From: CAVRXQ01 sp963838845
GTDB lineage: Bacteria; Actinomycetota; Acidimicrobiia; Acidimicrobiales; Bog-793
NCBI GenBank assembly: GCA_963838845.1
Contig: CAWISR010000003.1
Coordinates: 930,001 to 994,000, forward strand
DNA length: 64,000 bases
Direction of reading: 5' to 3'
Positions 26,926 through 35,953 of this stretch are shown piece by piece (positions within the stretch are counted from its first letter, which is position 1; the number at the start of each line of letters is the position of its first letter). Position numbers and translations under genes: made by a program. The notes beneath the pieces were generated by a model. It worked only from the letters and a program-made list of their open reading frames with translations. It was not told where the DNA came from and searched no databases.

Positions 26926-28219
26926 ATGCAGCAGCGCGCTCCTTGCCGGGACACGGAGGTGATGGATCGCCATCCGCTGAGGGTGGCTCTGCTTTGTTAC
27001 CGAGGTAATCCGCGTTGTGGAGGACAAGGCGTCTACGCACGCCACCTTTCGCGAGCCCTCGTCGCCGCGGGGCATTCCGTCACGGTTTTCTCCGGCCAGC
27101 CCTATCCCGAGCTCGATCCCGGGGTCGAGCTTGAACCGATTCCGAGCCTCGATCTCTACCGTGACCGGGATCCGTTCCGCCGGCCGCGATTCGCGCGAGA
27201 TCGGGTCGTTCGCCGACGTCGCCGAGCTCGTCACGATGTGGAGCGGAGGATTCGGCGAGCCCCGCACGTTTTCATGGCGCGTCGCCGACGTGCTCTCCTC
27301 CCGGCGAGACGACTTCGACGTCATCCACGACAACCACGGTCTCGGGACCGGCTTGCTCCGTTTCGCCGGGGAAGGCTGGCCCGTGCTCGCCTCCGTTCAC
27401 CATCCGGTGACGATCGACAAAGCGCTCGATCTGGACCACGCAAAACATCTGCGTCGCCGCCTGGTGCTTCGTCGTTGGTACGGGTTTTCCAAGATGCAAT
27501 CGCGCGTCGCGCGACAGCTGGACCGCCTCGTCACGGTATCCGAGGCGGCGCGCGCCGACGTGATCTCCGAGATGCGCGTCGACCCGGCGCGCGTCGCGGT
27601 CGTGCCGCTCGGCGTCGAATCTTCGACGTGGCGACCGATCGGGACGATCGCGCGTGTGATGGGACGGATCATGACGACGACGAGTGCGGATGTCCCGTTG
27701 AAAGGCCTCGTCTTCCTGATCGAGGCGCTCGCGAAGATTCGCACCGAGCGCGACGACGCGCATCTCGTCGTCGTCGGTGCGCTGCGCGAGGGAGGCGCGG
27801 TCGATCGAGCGATCGAACAGTTCGGTCTTCGCGACTTCGTGCAGTTCGTCGGCGGCGAATCCGACGACGACATCGTCCGACGCTACGCGGAGGCTTCGGT
27901 CGCCGTCGTGCCGTCGCTGTACGAAGGATTCTCGCTGCCGGCGATCGAGGCGATGGCGTGCGGGGTGCCGCTCGTCGTGACTTCCGCCGGAGCCTTACCG
28001 GAGGTCGTCGGGCGCAGCGATGAATCGGCGATCGTCGTAGATCCCGCCGACGCCGGCGCGCTCGCACACGCGATCACCGGGCTTCTCGCCAACCGAGACC
28101 ACGCCGAGCGACTCGGGGCCGCGGGTCGGATCAGGGCGCGTTCTCGCTATTCGTGGGAACGCGTCGCCGCGGCGACGGTCGAGCAGTACCGCTTCGTGAT
28201 CGCCGAACGACCGTGCTGA
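26926..28219 (+). pseudogene. GT4-family glycosyltransferase, frameshifted
   Basis: This is a retaining GT-B glycosyltransferase in two frames. The N-terminal part (HPLRVALLCYRGNPRCGGQG, VYARHLSRALVAAGHSVTVF) runs to DPFRRP, and the rest (REIGSFADVAEL, FDVIHDNHGLGTGLL, VVPSLYEGFSLPAIEAMACG, the donor-binding Glu region) is in the +1 frame. The change falls at about 27180-27215, near GCGCG repeats. The length of the joined product (about 430 residues) is normal for the family. The start could be ATG 26926, with an AGGTGAGG site, or ATG 26962. The next gene overlaps its end. Sugar donor and acceptor are unknown. Confidence 0.75.
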
Positions 28220-28926
28220 CGATCGATCTCGATCGGGCGGAGGTGACGCGCGGATTGCGCGTGCTCGACCTCGGTTGCGGTTCGGGTCGGCACAGCTTCG
28301 CCGCCCTCGTGCGCGGGGCGCACGTCATCGCGCTTGACCGGAATCGTTCTGAAGTTGCCGAGGTCGTGGAGATGACGAAAGCGATGGAGCAATCGGGTGA
28401 GATCGACGGCTTGAGCCGGCATGCAGCGGTGGTAGCCGACATGGCGAACCTGCCATTTGCGTCGTCTGCGTTCGACCGCGTCTTCGCGTCCGAGGTCTTC
28501 GAGCATCTACCGGACGATGTGCGAGCGATGGAGGAAGCCACTCGAATCACGCGCTTCGGCGGTCGCATTGTGATCACCGTGCCGCGCGCCGGTCCCGAAC
28601 GAGCGAACTGGATGGTCTCGGACGCATACCACGAGGTGGAAGGTGGGCACGTCCGCATCTACCGCCGCCGCGCCCTCGTTTCTCTATTGCGCGGTGCCGG
28701 GCTCCGGGTGCTCGGGAGCCACCATGCGCACGCGTTGCACTCGCCATACTGGCTGTTGCGGTGCGTGGTCGGCGTCGACAGAGCCGATCACCCGCTCGTC
28801 CGTGCCTATCACCAGCTGCTCGTCTGGGCCATCACCCGCCGACCGGTCATCACCCGCGCCCTCGAGCGCCTCCTCAACCCCGTGATGGGGAAGAGCCTCG
28901 TCGTCTACGCCGAACGGCCGCGATGA
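28213..28926 (+). CDS. Class I SAM-dependent methyltransferase
   Basis: This is a 237-residue methyltransferase of the Methyltransf_11 kind. Motif I is LRVLDLGCGSGRHSFAAL (about 14-31), the acidic post-I residue is in VIALDRNRSEV, and the segment FDRVFASEVFEHLPDDVRA holds motif II, with GGRIVITVPR as motif III. GTG 28213 overlaps the end of the glycosyltransferase by 7 bases, so the two are translationally coupled; its stop overlaps the next start (ATGA). It probably acts on the same glycan or lipid product. Confidence 0.82.
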   Translation: MLTIDLDRAEVTRGLRVLDLGCGSGRHSFAALVRGAHVIALDRNRSEVAEVVEMTKAMEQSGEIDGLSRHAAVVADMANLPFASSAFDRVFASEVFEHLPDDVRAMEEATRITRFGGRIVITVPRAGPERANWMVSDAYHEVEGGHVRIYRRRALVSLLRGAGLRVLGSHHAHALHSPYWLLRCVVGVDRADHPLVRAYHQLLVWAITRRPVITRALERLLNPVMGKSLVVYAERPR

Positions 28927-29933
28927 GGGAACTCGCGCTCGATCGAAAAGGCGGCGCGGGTCTGGAAAAGACGGTGTCGAGCGTCCTTTCGGTGCAGCGG
29001 GACGACGGAGCGATCCCGTGGTTTTCCGGTGGGCGCGTCGATCCCTGGAACCACGTCGAGGCGGCGATGGCACTCGCCGTCGTCGGGGAGGACGACGCGG
29101 CGAGGCGCGCCTTTGGTTGGCTCGCCGATCGTCAACGTGAAGACGGATCGTGGTTCGCCGCCTACGCGGAAGATGGGTCCGCTCTCGAGGACCACAGCGA
29201 CACGAATGCGACCGCGTACGTCGCGACGGGACTTCACCTGTATCGCGTGGTCTCGGGAGACAGAGAGTTCGTCGGGGAGTTTTTCGACGTGGTCGAACGC
29301 GCACTCGAATACGTCGTGCTGCACGTCGACGAGCGCGGGATGCTCCCCTGGTCGATCGGGCCGGGCGAGGCGATCTCGCCGCACAGCCTCCTTGCCGCGA
29401 GTTCGTCGGTCGTGGCCAGCCTCCGCTCGGGTGCGGCGCTTTCGGACGGCGTCGGGAGACCGCGGTCAGATTGGCTCGATGCCGCCGCGAAGATCGCAAT
29501 TGCGATCGTCGAGGACGAATCGGCGTTTTTGGACAAGTCCTGCTACGCAATGGACTGGTACTACCCGGTGCTTGCCGGGGTGCTCGATCGACGTCGCGCC
29601 CGCGAACGCCTCGCCGAAGGTCTTTCACGCTTTGTCATTCCCGGCCACGGCGTGCGCTGTCGGTCGGACGGCGAGTGGGTCACCGCGGCGGAATCGGCGG
29701 AGTGTGCGATCGCCTGTGCCCGTGCCGGGTTCGGGCGTCTCGCCCGTCGGATCCTCGAGCCTGCCGAGGAGTTGTGTGACGAAGACGGGGCCTTTCGAAC
29801 CGGCGTCGTTCATCCCGATCGGTCGGAGTTCCCGGACGGCGAGCGGACGACGTACTCGGCAGCCGCGATGATTCTCGCGTCGGACGTCCTTGACGGGGGG
29901 CCGAGCGCGCGGGTGTTCTCGCCACTCAGCTGA
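28923..29933 (+). CDS. Prenyltransferase/squalene-oxidase-repeat-like protein
   Basis: This 336-residue soluble protein has repeated alpha-helical hairpins like those in terpene cyclases and protein prenyltransferase beta chains (VEAAMALAVVGEDDAAR, WLADRQREDGSWFAAY, AGFGRLARRILEP). The QREDGSW-type turn is the QW-like motif of that fold. No DXDD or DCTAE catalytic motif is clear, so enzyme activity is open. It is the third gene of a coupled glycosyltransferase-methyltransferase-prenyltransferase-like set; its end overlaps the next, opposite gene by 8 bases. Confidence 0.65.
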   Translation: MRELALDRKGGAGLEKTVSSVLSVQRDDGAIPWFSGGRVDPWNHVEAAMALAVVGEDDAARRAFGWLADRQREDGSWFAAYAEDGSALEDHSDTNATAYVATGLHLYRVVSGDREFVGEFFDVVERALEYVVLHVDERGMLPWSIGPGEAISPHSLLAASSSVVASLRSGAALSDGVGRPRSDWLDAAAKIAIAIVEDESAFLDKSCYAMDWYYPVLAGVLDRRRARERLAEGLSRFVIPGHGVRCRSDGEWVTAAESAECAIACARAGFGRLARRILEPAEELCDEDGAFRTGVVHPDRSEFPDGERTTYSAAAMILASDVLDGGPSARVFSPLS

Positions 29934-30618
29934 CAACCCTCGCGACGAGGACGCGCAGACTTCCCCGTCCGGCGTCGACTTCCTCGACGAAGCCGCCGCT
30001 CGAGACCGCGTCGCAGAAACAGTCAAACGGTGGCCGTCCGCCTTCGTCGGGGTCCGGGAAGACGTCGTGGAAGGCGAGGAATCCGCCCGGTGCGACGTGC
30101 GGTGCCCAGCCGCGGTAGTCGGACCAGCAGACACGTTCCCCGTGACCGCCATCGATGAGAACGAGGCCAGCCTTGGTGTCCCAGAGCCGCGCGACCTCGC
30201 TCGAGTCACCGACGACAGAGACGACGAGGTGGTCGGTGTCGGCAGCTTTCAGTCCGTGTCGAAAGCGCCGAAGCGAGTCCATCAATCCGGTCGCCGAGTC
30301 GAGGAGCGAGGGATCGTGATCGGGCCAACCGGGTTGCATCTCCTCTGATCCCCGGTGGTGGTCGACGGTGAACAGAACGCCATGTCGTTCGGCTTCGACC
30401 GCGGCGGCGAGGAACAGCGTCGAGCGCCCGAGGTAGGAACCGATCTCGACAATGGGACCGATGTGCGCAGCCCGTCTCGCGAGGCCAAAGAGCGCCAGCG
30501 CTTCGTCTGTGGGGAAGAAGCCCCGCGTCGACTCGGCGCGCAAAAGGAGCGCCGCCGGCCGGGATCTTCGTGAGGACATCAACCCCCATCTGAATGGGCG
30601 AGGCTCGGAGGTGTCCAC
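29926..30618 (-). CDS. Class I SAM-dependent methyltransferase (Methyltransf_24 type)
   Basis: This is a 230-residue methyltransferase with IGPIVEIGSYLGRSTLFLAA (SAM-binding glycine loop), FTVDHHRGSEE (ribose-binding acid), and LVLIDGGHGERVCWSDYRGW with HVAPGGFLAFHDVF, which carry the metal or acidic motifs of this group. It is the opposite-strand neighbour of the prenyltransferase-like gene and may belong to the same pathway. GTG 30618 is the first start; ATG 30579 (MSSRRSRP) is an alternative that loses 13 residues. Confidence 0.75.
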   Translation of the reverse strand: MDTSEPRPFRWGLMSSRRSRPAALLLRAESTRGFFPTDEALALFGLARRAAHIGPIVEIGSYLGRSTLFLAAAVEAERHGVLFTVDHHRGSEEMQPGWPDHDPSLLDSATGLMDSLRRFRHGLKAADTDHLVVSVVGDSSEVARLWDTKAGLVLIDGGHGERVCWSDYRGWAPHVAPGGFLAFHDVFPDPDEGGRPPFDCFCDAVSSGGFVEEVDAGRGSLRVLVARVVS

Positions 30619-30700
30619 CGGCTCGAGTTGGCTCGCCCGATCGGGCCTGTTCGGCTCTCTCGGCGGACCTGACCTCGAGATCCCTCGGCTTAACCGGCGA

Positions 30701-31330
30701 TCAGACCCCCGCCGCCGAAAGCGCGGACCACACGCCGAGGCTAAGGAGAATTGCAGCAGACACCTTGCGGACGACGTTGAGCGGCAGGAAGCGGGTGATT
30801 GTCCGACCTAACGTGACCCCGAGCGCGCTCGTCAGCGAGAACGCGATGACCGCGCCGATGAACACGCCCAGCGCGTCACGCGTACGCGCCGAGAGGTTCG
30901 CGATCACGATCTGGGTGAGGTCGCCCATTTCGGCGAGGAACACGATGAGGAAAGCCGTCGCAATGAGCTTCCAAGAGGCGGGTACGCGATCGGCTCGTGC
31001 TTTGACGCGCTCGATCACGGTGTCCTCTTTGGCAGCGAGCGATTCCCCGGCGCGTTCTGCCCGAGGCTGCCGCGCAAAGGCGAGGTAGGCGGCTCCGGCG
31101 AGAAAGCCGAACGCCGTGACCGCGTCGACGACGCGATGCGGAGCAAACGCGAGGAGCCTGCCAGCGACGACCGCGATCGCCGCCTCGGCGACGAGCCCGA
31201 GGAAGACGCCAAGGAACACCGGGAGAGGACGGTGACGTGAAGCGAGGGTGATCGTGGCGAGGAACGTCTTATCCGGCAACTCGGCGGGAGCGACGACCGC
31301 GAACGTGGCGGCGACGACGCCCAGGTTCAT
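30701..31330 (-). CDS. GDT1/UPF0016-family membrane cation transporter
   Basis: This is a 209-residue, six-span membrane protein with two repeats, each with the family's acidic motif: PAELPDKTFLA near residue 16 and LAEMGDLTQIV near residue 132. Characterised members (TMEM165, MneA and relatives) export Mn2+ or exchange Ca2+/Mn2+ for protons. The first motif has E-L-P-D-K-T rather than the usual E-x-G-D-K-T. It starts 9 bases after the aminopeptidase gene, so both may share a transcript; the link could be metal supply for the protease, which is inference. Confidence 0.82.
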   Translation of the reverse strand: MNLGVVAATFAVVAPAELPDKTFLATITLASRHRPLPVFLGVFLGLVAEAAIAVVAGRLLAFAPHRVVDAVTAFGFLAGAAYLAFARQPRAERAGESLAAKEDTVIERVKARADRVPASWKLIATAFLIVFLAEMGDLTQIVIANLSARTRDALGVFIGAVIAFSLTSALGVTLGRTITRFLPLNVVRKVSAAILLSLGVWSALSAAGV

Positions 31331-31339
31331 GGCGGACGG

Positions 31340-33949
31340 CTACTGATCGGGGAGAAGGGCTCCGAGTTCGGATCGGATCGCCTTTGCGAATCGGAGGTTC
31401 ACCTCGAGCTCCTCGACGTGCTGGTCGAGGAATCGCCGGCGCGCGCCGCCGATCTTCAGGTCGACGAACGCCCGCACCTCGTCGAGGTACAGCGAGCGAC
31501 CGTCGGCATCGACCGCGACGAGGCTCGGTATGCCTTCGAACGTCCGGACGACCAGGCTCGGTGGGAACTTCGCCTCGAGCTCGTCAAAATGCTCGGTCAC
31601 GTATCGCCACGTCTCACCCGCCAGCTCGCGACGCCGCATCATGCCGGCGAAGATGAATGGGGCGTTCTGGTTGCGGAGCTCGGTCCGCGCGAGCTCGAAG
31701 ATCTCGCGAGCGAGCCCGAGATCGGTCACCGAGGTGAGCGAGAATTCATAACGCATCTCGTCGAGCGGCGAGATTGGGTGGCGGTAGCGGTCGAGGATTG
31801 TTTCGTAGAGTACCCGGCTCGCGTGTGCGGCCACTACGGCCATCACTCCCGACGCGCTGTCGGCGTCGATCTCGCGTCCGGGCGTGCGATCCGCTTGGAA
31901 ACGGGCGTAGCAATCCGAGACGACCTCTTGGTCGTGTCCGATCGTCCCGAGCGTGCCGATCAGCACTCCGCGCATGTACGCCGTTTGTGCGATCTCGCCG
32001 GGTTGCGGGCGCCAGCCGATCCGGTCGAGCTTCGGCCGCAGCACGCTACGTACATACGCGGCGTGGGCGTCGCGCAGGTCGTCGGGAACGACGAGGTCGA
32101 TCGTTCGCAGCGCGCTGACCGCGATCGTCCAGACGAACGGATTTTCTTCATCCTCGAGCGAGCCGAATGTGCGAAACAGCTCGGCGACGTTTGTCAGCCC
32201 CGCTCGCGTCGTCGCCCAGACATCAGAGACGAGGTAGTAGCGCTCAAGTGGCCGTAGCAACTCGAGGTTGTTCAAGAGCGCCTTGCGCAGCGTCTCGTCG
32301 TAGCGGACGCGGTAAAAGCCCGAACCGCCGCAGTTCACCACGACGGGAAGCTCCGGCGCGGCGAAGACCTCCGGGGCCTTTCCGAGCAGGATGCGTGTTG
32401 TCGTGTTCGGGCTCGACGGCGCGCAGGCCAACACTGGGATCAGCCAATCTGTGCCGATCGCGGAGTGCCTTGTCGCGAGCTCCGCGGCGGGAAGGAACGA
32501 GAAGGGCTGCTGGGTGAGCTCCACGGTCCCGTCGTGCCACGAGGCGTTGACGAGCGGGTACCCCCCCTGGAAGATCCACGAGTCCATGAGCGCGCGCACG
32601 GGAACGTCGGGGTTCGCCTCTTCGAGCGCGTCCCACAAATCCGTCGTCTCTGCATTTCCGTAGGCGTGTGCCTTCAGATACAGCCGGATGCCGTCGCGGA
32701 AGCGCTCTCGGCCGAGGTACCGCTCGATCATCCAGAGCACGCCGCCGCCCTTGTAGTACGTGAGCGAGTCGAACATCGCGGTCGCCTCTTCAGGCCGGGC
32801 GACCGGGAACTCGATCGGACGGGTGGAGCTCGTCGCATCGTTCTCGAACGCGACCGGCCAGTATCGAGACGCGGCGAACAAGAACGGTTCCTGCTCGGGG
32901 TATTTGTCGTCGTGACAGAGGAACGACATGAACGTTGCGAACGCCTCGTTCAACCAGACACCGTTCCACCACTTCATCGTCACGAGGTCACCGAACCACA
33001 TGTGGGCGATCTCGTGCTCGACGACCTCAGCGATGCGGGCGGTCTCGGCGAGCGACGAGTGCTCGAGGTCGGCGAGCAGGTCCGCTTCGCGGAAGGTGAC
33101 GCATCCGAGGTTCTCCATCGCGCCTTGGGCGAAGTCGGGGATCCCGACGAGGTCGAGCTTGTCGCCCGGGTAGGGGATGTCGAAGTACTCCCCGTAGAAC
33201 CTGAGCGCGTGGTCGGCGAAGTCGAGCGCCATCTGTGTCAGGTTCTCCTGGCCGGGCAGGTGGATGACGCGAACCGGCGTGCCGAGCACGTCGATCGGAT
33301 CCGTCGCGACAAACGGTCCGACGACGAACGCGACGACGTAGGTCGACATCTTGATCGTGTCGGCGAAGCGCACTCGGCGCTTGCCGTCTCCGACATCCTC
33401 CGAAGAGACCTCGCGGGCGTTCGAAACGGCGAACATTTCCCCCGGCACGACGAGCGTGATGCCGAAGACGGCCTTCAGGTCCGGTTCGTCGAAACAGGGG
33501 AACGCCATCCGGGCGTCGGTCTCTTCGAAATGCGTGGTCGCGATGAAGTGTTCTTTGCCGTCGGCGTCCATGTAGCGACTCCGGTAGAAGCCGAGGAGGA
33601 GATCGTTCAACGCGCCCGAAAAGCGCGACGAGACCGTATAGCGCCCGGGCTCGAGCACGGTCTGCGAGATGAAATGGACGCGCTCTTCCTCCGTGTCCAT
33701 CACGATCAGCGCGGTCGTTGATTCGTCCATGTCGCCGGCGGACGCCCAGCCGGATGAGATCGACGCCTCGGCGACTTCGAGATCAGTGGCGTTCATCACG
33801 ATCTCGGAGACGTCCTCGGACAGCAGGATCTCCACGCGCGCGGAGCCATGAAAGGTTGCCGCATCGAGGTCCGGGGCAAATTCGAGGTCGTAGCGAACCG
33901 GGGTTGCCGATCTCGGCAGGCGGTACGGCGCCAGCGCTGCATCTGTCAC
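31340..33949 (-). CDS. pepN: Aminopeptidase N (M1 family)
   Basis: This is an 869-residue zinc aminopeptidase that trims N-terminal residues from peptides in the cytoplasm. The exopeptidase motif GAMEN is in FAQGAMENLGC, the zinc site HEIAH is in VVEHEIAHMWFGDLVT with the third ligand in NEAF 18 residues on, and the transition-state tyrosine region is MFDSLTYYKGGGVLWMIE. The C-terminal ERAP1-like helical domain is complete. The start is GTG 33949. It is divergent from the PfkB gene across 86 bases. Confidence 0.93.
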   Translation of the reverse strand: MTDAALAPYRLPRSATPVRYDLEFAPDLDAATFHGSARVEILLSEDVSEIVMNATDLEVAEASISSGWASAGDMDESTTALIVMDTEEERVHFISQTVLEPGRYTVSSRFSGALNDLLLGFYRSRYMDADGKEHFIATTHFEETDARMAFPCFDEPDLKAVFGITLVVPGEMFAVSNAREVSSEDVGDGKRRVRFADTIKMSTYVVAFVVGPFVATDPIDVLGTPVRVIHLPGQENLTQMALDFADHALRFYGEYFDIPYPGDKLDLVGIPDFAQGAMENLGCVTFREADLLADLEHSSLAETARIAEVVEHEIAHMWFGDLVTMKWWNGVWLNEAFATFMSFLCHDDKYPEQEPFLFAASRYWPVAFENDATSSTRPIEFPVARPEEATAMFDSLTYYKGGGVLWMIERYLGRERFRDGIRLYLKAHAYGNAETTDLWDALEEANPDVPVRALMDSWIFQGGYPLVNASWHDGTVELTQQPFSFLPAAELATRHSAIGTDWLIPVLACAPSSPNTTTRILLGKAPEVFAAPELPVVVNCGGSGFYRVRYDETLRKALLNNLELLRPLERYYLVSDVWATTRAGLTNVAELFRTFGSLEDEENPFVWTIAVSALRTIDLVVPDDLRDAHAAYVRSVLRPKLDRIGWRPQPGEIAQTAYMRGVLIGTLGTIGHDQEVVSDCYARFQADRTPGREIDADSASGVMAVVAAHASRVLYETILDRYRHPISPLDEMRYEFSLTSVTDLGLAREIFELARTELRNQNAPFIFAGMMRRRELAGETWRYVTEHFDELEAKFPPSLVVRTFEGIPSLVAVDADGRSLYLDEVRAFVDLKIGGARRRFLDQHVEELEVNLRFAKAIRSELGALLPDQ

Positions 33950-34035
33950 GGTCGGAGCAGGTTACCGGACCCCTCAGGTCTTCGGACGTCCTATGGCTCT
34001 GCCGCCACGATCGCTGCCGCCATTACTCTGCGTCC

Positions 34036-35085
34036 GTGACGACCTTGGTGCGTGCTGCCGCTGTGCGCGCCGGGACCGGCGAGCGCCGCTTCGACGTCTG
34101 CTGCGTCGGCAACGCGCTGATGGACCACCTCGCCAACGCCGAGGCCGCGACGGTCGCCGCGCTCGGTCTGCCGCACGGCGGGATGACGCTCGTCGACATC
34201 GCGACGACCGACCGGCTGAAAAGCGTCGTCGGCAACGGGCGCCAGGTTCCCGGTGGCACGGTCACGAACACCGCCGTCGGCATTGCCTCGTTCGGTGGAC
34301 GGCCAGCATTCGTGGGCGCCGTCGCGACCGACGACCTCGGCGAACAGTATGAGGCCGATCTCGAATCGGCCGGCGTCCACGCCGCCCTGCAGCGATTCCC
34401 CTTCGACCCCCAAGGGCACGAGATGGCGACCGGGCGCTGTTACGTGATCGTCACTCCCGACGCGGAACGAACGATGGCTACCGCGCTCGGTGTCGGCGGG
34501 CAGCTGGATGCCTCCGGCATCGACGTCGACCTGGTCGCCGACTCGTCGCTCGTCTACTTCGACGGCTACGTCCTCGACCTCCCCGACGCGAAAGCCCTCG
34601 TCGCAACCTTGCTCGCCGCCGCGCGTGACGCGGGGACAAAGGTGGCCCTCGGGCTCTCCGACGCGCGTCTCGTGGAACGCCATCGCCGCGTTCTCGAAGA
34701 ACTGTGCTCGGGGACGGTTGACTTCGTGTTCGCGAACGAGTCGGAGATCCTCGAATTCACGAAGGCGACGGACGTTGATCGCGCGATGCACGCCATCGCG
34801 CGTCAGGGTCTCGTTGTCGCGATCACCCGGGGTGGGCTCGGCGCGACGGTCGGCTTCGAGGGCGGCCTCGTCGACGTGCCGGCGCACCACGTCGACGAGG
34901 TGGTCGACAAGACCGGCGCCGGTGACCTTTTCGCCGCCGGGTTCTGCTTCGGCGTGACCCACGAGATCGGACCCGTCGGCGCCGCTGACCTCGGCAGCCT
35001 CGCCGCCGCCGAGGTGATCAGCCACATCGGCGCGCGCCCCGAGACTTCGCTCGCCGAGATCGCGAGGGCACGGGCGCTGATATGA
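34036..35085 (+). CDS. PfkB-family kinase, adenosine-kinase-like
   Basis: This 349-residue ribokinase-fold enzyme has the N-terminal glycine pair motif GGTVTNTAVGIASFGG, and the C-terminal DKTGAGDLFAAGF with the catalytic Asp of GAGD. The start VCCVGNALMDHLANAEA and the block VTPDAERTMATALGVGG resemble adenosine kinases more than fructokinases, so it may phosphorylate adenosine or another nucleoside. This fits the nucleoside island that starts 900 bases downstream. GTG 34036 is the first start before the conserved region. Confidence 0.8.
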   Translation: MTTLVRAAAVRAGTGERRFDVCCVGNALMDHLANAEAATVAALGLPHGGMTLVDIATTDRLKSVVGNGRQVPGGTVTNTAVGIASFGGRPAFVGAVATDDLGEQYEADLESAGVHAALQRFPFDPQGHEMATGRCYVIVTPDAERTMATALGVGGQLDASGIDVDLVADSSLVYFDGYVLDLPDAKALVATLLAAARDAGTKVALGLSDARLVERHRRVLEELCSGTVDFVFANESEILEFTKATDVDRAMHAIARQGLVVAITRGGLGATVGFEGGLVDVPAHHVDEVVDKTGAGDLFAAGFCFGVTHEIGPVGAADLGSLAAAEVISHIGARPETSLAEIARARALI

Positions 35086-35103
35086 GACCGAGGTCGGCCC
35101 GGT

Positions 35104-35712
35104 TCAGTGGGGCGGACCGGCCTCTTCGGCCGGCAGGAACGGCAGGTCGACGTCGGCGAGGCGCACGAGCGCCGAGGCAATCCATCGCCCGAGGGGCGCG
35201 ACGTCCTCGTCGAGGCGGTCGGGCTCTTCGAGGTACGACTCGCTCAGCTTGAAGCTGCCGTGGTAGGGGACCTCAAGCGCGTACGACGGCGGCGCGTCGC
35301 TGTCCTCGGTGCGCTCCTCGAGGTTGAGCGCGCCGCGCAGGAGCGGCTCGGCGTCGATCATCGGCGCGTCGTTGCCGAGGGCGGAGAGGACGAGGGACTT
35401 ATCCGGTGGGGCGGCGAGTCGCTGCAGCCGCAGGGTCACCTCGATCGAGATCTCGGGCGGGATCGGCAGCGGTTCTCCGATCGACCACGAGCGGTAGGCG
35501 CTCTGGCTCCAAGTCGGCCACTCGAGCGCGAGGTCGGCGCGCACGCGGGGAGGCCGCGCTTCACCGGGGAGCGAGTACGAGGTCTCGAAGCTGACGTCGC
35601 CGAGAAAGACATCGACCTGAAATCTCTCCTCGACGGCCTGCTGCTCGAGGAGGGCCCCTTCGAGAGCGTCCCTGATCGCCGCGATCACGTCTAAAAGGAT
35701 GTGATCGACCAC
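35104..35712 (-). CDS. Hypothetical protein
   Basis: I do not recognise this protein. From GTG 35712 it has about 202 residues, starting VVDHILLDVIAAIRDALEGA; a longer frame to 35838 is open but its N-terminus is Arg-rich and improbable. It is acidic, has no membrane segment, and contains likely beta-strands (VDVFLGDVSFETSYSLP, ISIEVTLRLQRL). It ends 19 bases from the end of the PfkB gene on the other strand and is divergent from the first BMP gene. Confidence 0.6.
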   Translation of the reverse strand: MVDHILLDVIAAIRDALEGALLEQQAVEERFQVDVFLGDVSFETSYSLPGEARPPRVRADLALEWPTWSQSAYRSWSIGEPLPIPPEISIEVTLRLQRLAAPPDKSLVLSALGNDAPMIDAEPLLRGALNLEERTEDSDAPPSYALEVPYHGSFKLSESYLEEPDRLDEDVAPLGRWIASALVRLADVDLPFLPAEEAGPPH

Positions 35713-35953
35713 GAGGTCAGAGGCTATCTGTGGCGCCAGGGCACCACCCCGAACGCCCGAGCGTCGCCTTTTCCAGGGGGTGCGCGCCAAAGGTTGCTGG
35801 TGACAAATTGAAAGCCAGTAGTAACGTGCCCGTAGCAATTCGGAACTCGGTTTCCCGTGTCAACGACGGGCGCGGCTGGGGGAGGGGCGAGTCCCCGTAC
35901 CTGCCCCGGTTGGTCGTGTCCGCGCGACGTCGATGCAGTTCCAAGGGCAGGTG

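Noticed and set aside
25180..28023. 947-codon frame that seems to fuse transporter and glycosyltransferase
   Set aside because: The middle part is out-of-frame text; the two real genes are separate and each changes frame. It is not a fusion protein.
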